This document shows, in pieces, positions 15,997 to 16,442 of a stretch of 16,442 nt of DNA. Numbering within the stretch: the first letter of the stretch is position 1; every line of letters starts with the position of its first letter. Under the pieces are notes generated by a model. That model saw only the letters and a program-made list of their open reading frames with translations, was not told where the DNA came from and searched no databases. Position numbers and translations under genes: made by a program. Origin of the DNA: JANQRV01 sp964533785 (GTDB lineage: Bacteria; Bacteroidota; Bacteroidia; Chitinophagales; Saprospiraceae); the NCBI GenBank assembly GCA_964533785.1, contig CAZHNG010000136.1, positions 1 through 16,442 on the forward strand. Reading direction: 5' to 3'.

Positions 15997-16100
15997 GATC
16001 GCGTCAAGTTGTTTGGGAGGTGTGGAAAATACTATTTTATACGTCGAGATTACAAATATCGCAATTGTGAAACAACCTCTTGTTAATTATAAGACAAAAT
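15997..16100 (-). promoter_or_regulatory. Upstream region of the C25 peptidase gene
   Basis: About 100 bp between the peptidase ATG and the repeat block. On the minus strand a TTTG near 16058 is followed about 21 bases later by TATTTTCC, a poor match to the Bacteroidota -33/-7 pair (TTTG and TAnnTTTG). No purine-rich ribosome binding site precedes the ATG. The promoter is expected here, but its exact position is not supported. Confidence 0.3.
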
Positions 16101-16355
16101 TTTTCTCAGCGTTCTTAGCGGTGGAAAAACTGAACCGCAAAGAGCGCGAAGAACCGCGAAGAGAAATAAAAACCTTAGCGCTTCTCAGCGTTCTTGGCGG
16201 TGAAAAAATTGAACCGCAAAGAACGCGAAGTACCGCGAAGAGAAATAAAAAAACCTTAGCGCCTCTTAGCGTTCTTAGCGGTGAAAAAATTGAACCGCAA
16301 AGAGCGCAAAGTACCGCGAAGAGAAATAAAAAAAGCCTTAGCGTTCTTAGCGGTG
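16101..16355. repeat. Tandem ~80-bp imperfect-palindrome repeats (about 3.5 copies)
   Basis: Copies begin at 16105, 16184, 16265 and 16337 (periods 79, 81 and 72 bp); the last is only a left arm. Each module has a left arm like CTTAGCGTTCTTAGCGGT, an 11-nt AT-rich loop (GAAAAAATTGA), a right arm like ACCGCAAAGAACGCGAAG with ACCGCGAAG after it, and an AGAAATAAAAA linker. In the second module the 28-nt arms 16174-16201 and 16213-16240 are inverted complements with about six mismatches, so RNA or single-stranded DNA could fold into a long hairpin. Similar CCGCAAAGAACGCGAAG-type repeats are scattered in many Bacteroidota and other genomes. A plus-strand open frame across the block is an artefact of the repeats and has no family resemblance. 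Role unknown. Confidence 0.85.
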
Positions 16356-16442
16356 AGTAAAATCCTTTTTCCTAAAAGTTTCCCCGGCAGTGCAGCTAGA
16401 CGTAATTGCCTCCTGCATTTATAAATATTTCTTAGCCCAACG
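16356..16442. other. Right-end noncoding stretch, nothing recognised
   Basis: The last 87 bases after the repeats contain no convincing open reading frame, promoter pair or RNA gene. Together with the repeat block and the peptidase upstream region they form an approximately 446-bp gene-free stretch. Confidence 0.4.

Noticed and set aside
15950..16360. Open frame of 136 codons on the plus strand across the right-end repeats
   Set aside because: It is made of the tandem palindromic repeats (recurring ERREEPRREIK-like units), has no start context or family features, and begins antisense to the peptidase signal peptide.
1..16442. Search for CRISPR arrays, tRNAs, insertion sequences and integrase-type genes
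   Set aside because: No spacer-separated identical repeats, no tRNA-like cloverleaf sequences noticed, and no transposase or recombinase motifs among the reading frames; the only tandem repeats are the palindromic units near the right end, which lack unique spacers.

Overview
The window looks like Bacteroidota chromosome, probably a Saprospiria- or Chitinophagia-like lineage. Three things support this. The largest gene encodes a secreted C25 (gingipain-family) cysteine peptidase that ends in a FlgD/Ig-type C-terminal domain, as in type IX secretion (T9SS) proteins. Genes lack clear Shine-Dalgarno sites and are instead packed with ATGA, TGATG and TAATG couplings. TAnnTTTG-like -7 motifs occur. 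The genus cannot be named from sequence reading alone.

Positions 90-10990 form a surface-polysaccharide (O-antigen, capsule or exopolysaccharide type) locus. On the left, a FemAB/GNAT-like acyltransferase (90-1076, minus) is head-to-head with an asparagine-synthase-type amidotransferase (1066-2832, plus), and their 5' ends overlap. A four-gene minus-strand operon then runs leftward from 6752 to 2827: GT4 glycosyltransferase, GT2 glycosyltransferase, GT4 glycosyltransferase, and a short FemAB/GNAT-like acyltransferase. All its junctions overlap or are 1 bp apart. A 174-bp AT-rich divergent spacer (6753-6926) separates it from a four-gene plus-strand operon (6927-10990): WecE/RffA-type sugar aminotransferase, FemAB/GNAT-like acyltransferase, left-handed beta-helix (hexapeptide) acyltransferase, and a Wzx-type flippase.

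The aminotransferase reading frame is broken by one extra A in a nine-A run at codons 45-47. Removing one A restores a 381-aa protein that aligns closely with E. coli WecE throughout. It is a real mutation, a sequencing error, or a slippage site.

Inferred working of the locus: the aminotransferase would make dTDP-4-amino-4,6-dideoxygalactose. One of the neighbouring acyltransferases would acylate the 4-amino group. Three glycosyltransferases would build the repeat unit. The amidotransferase may amidate a sugar acid. The flippase would export the lipid-linked unit. No polymerase, initiating glycosylphosphotransferase or dTDP-glucose pathway gene (rmlA/rmlB) lies in the window, so the locus probably continues elsewhere.

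Positions 10999-15996 (minus) hold one very large secreted C25 peptidase of the PorU2-like type. It converges on the flippase with only 8 bp between stop codons. Upstream of it, 16101-16355 carries about three and a half tandem copies of a roughly 80-bp GC-rich imperfect-palindrome repeat separated by AT-rich linkers. The rest of the right end shows no gene. No tRNA, rRNA, CRISPR array or insertion sequence was recognised.
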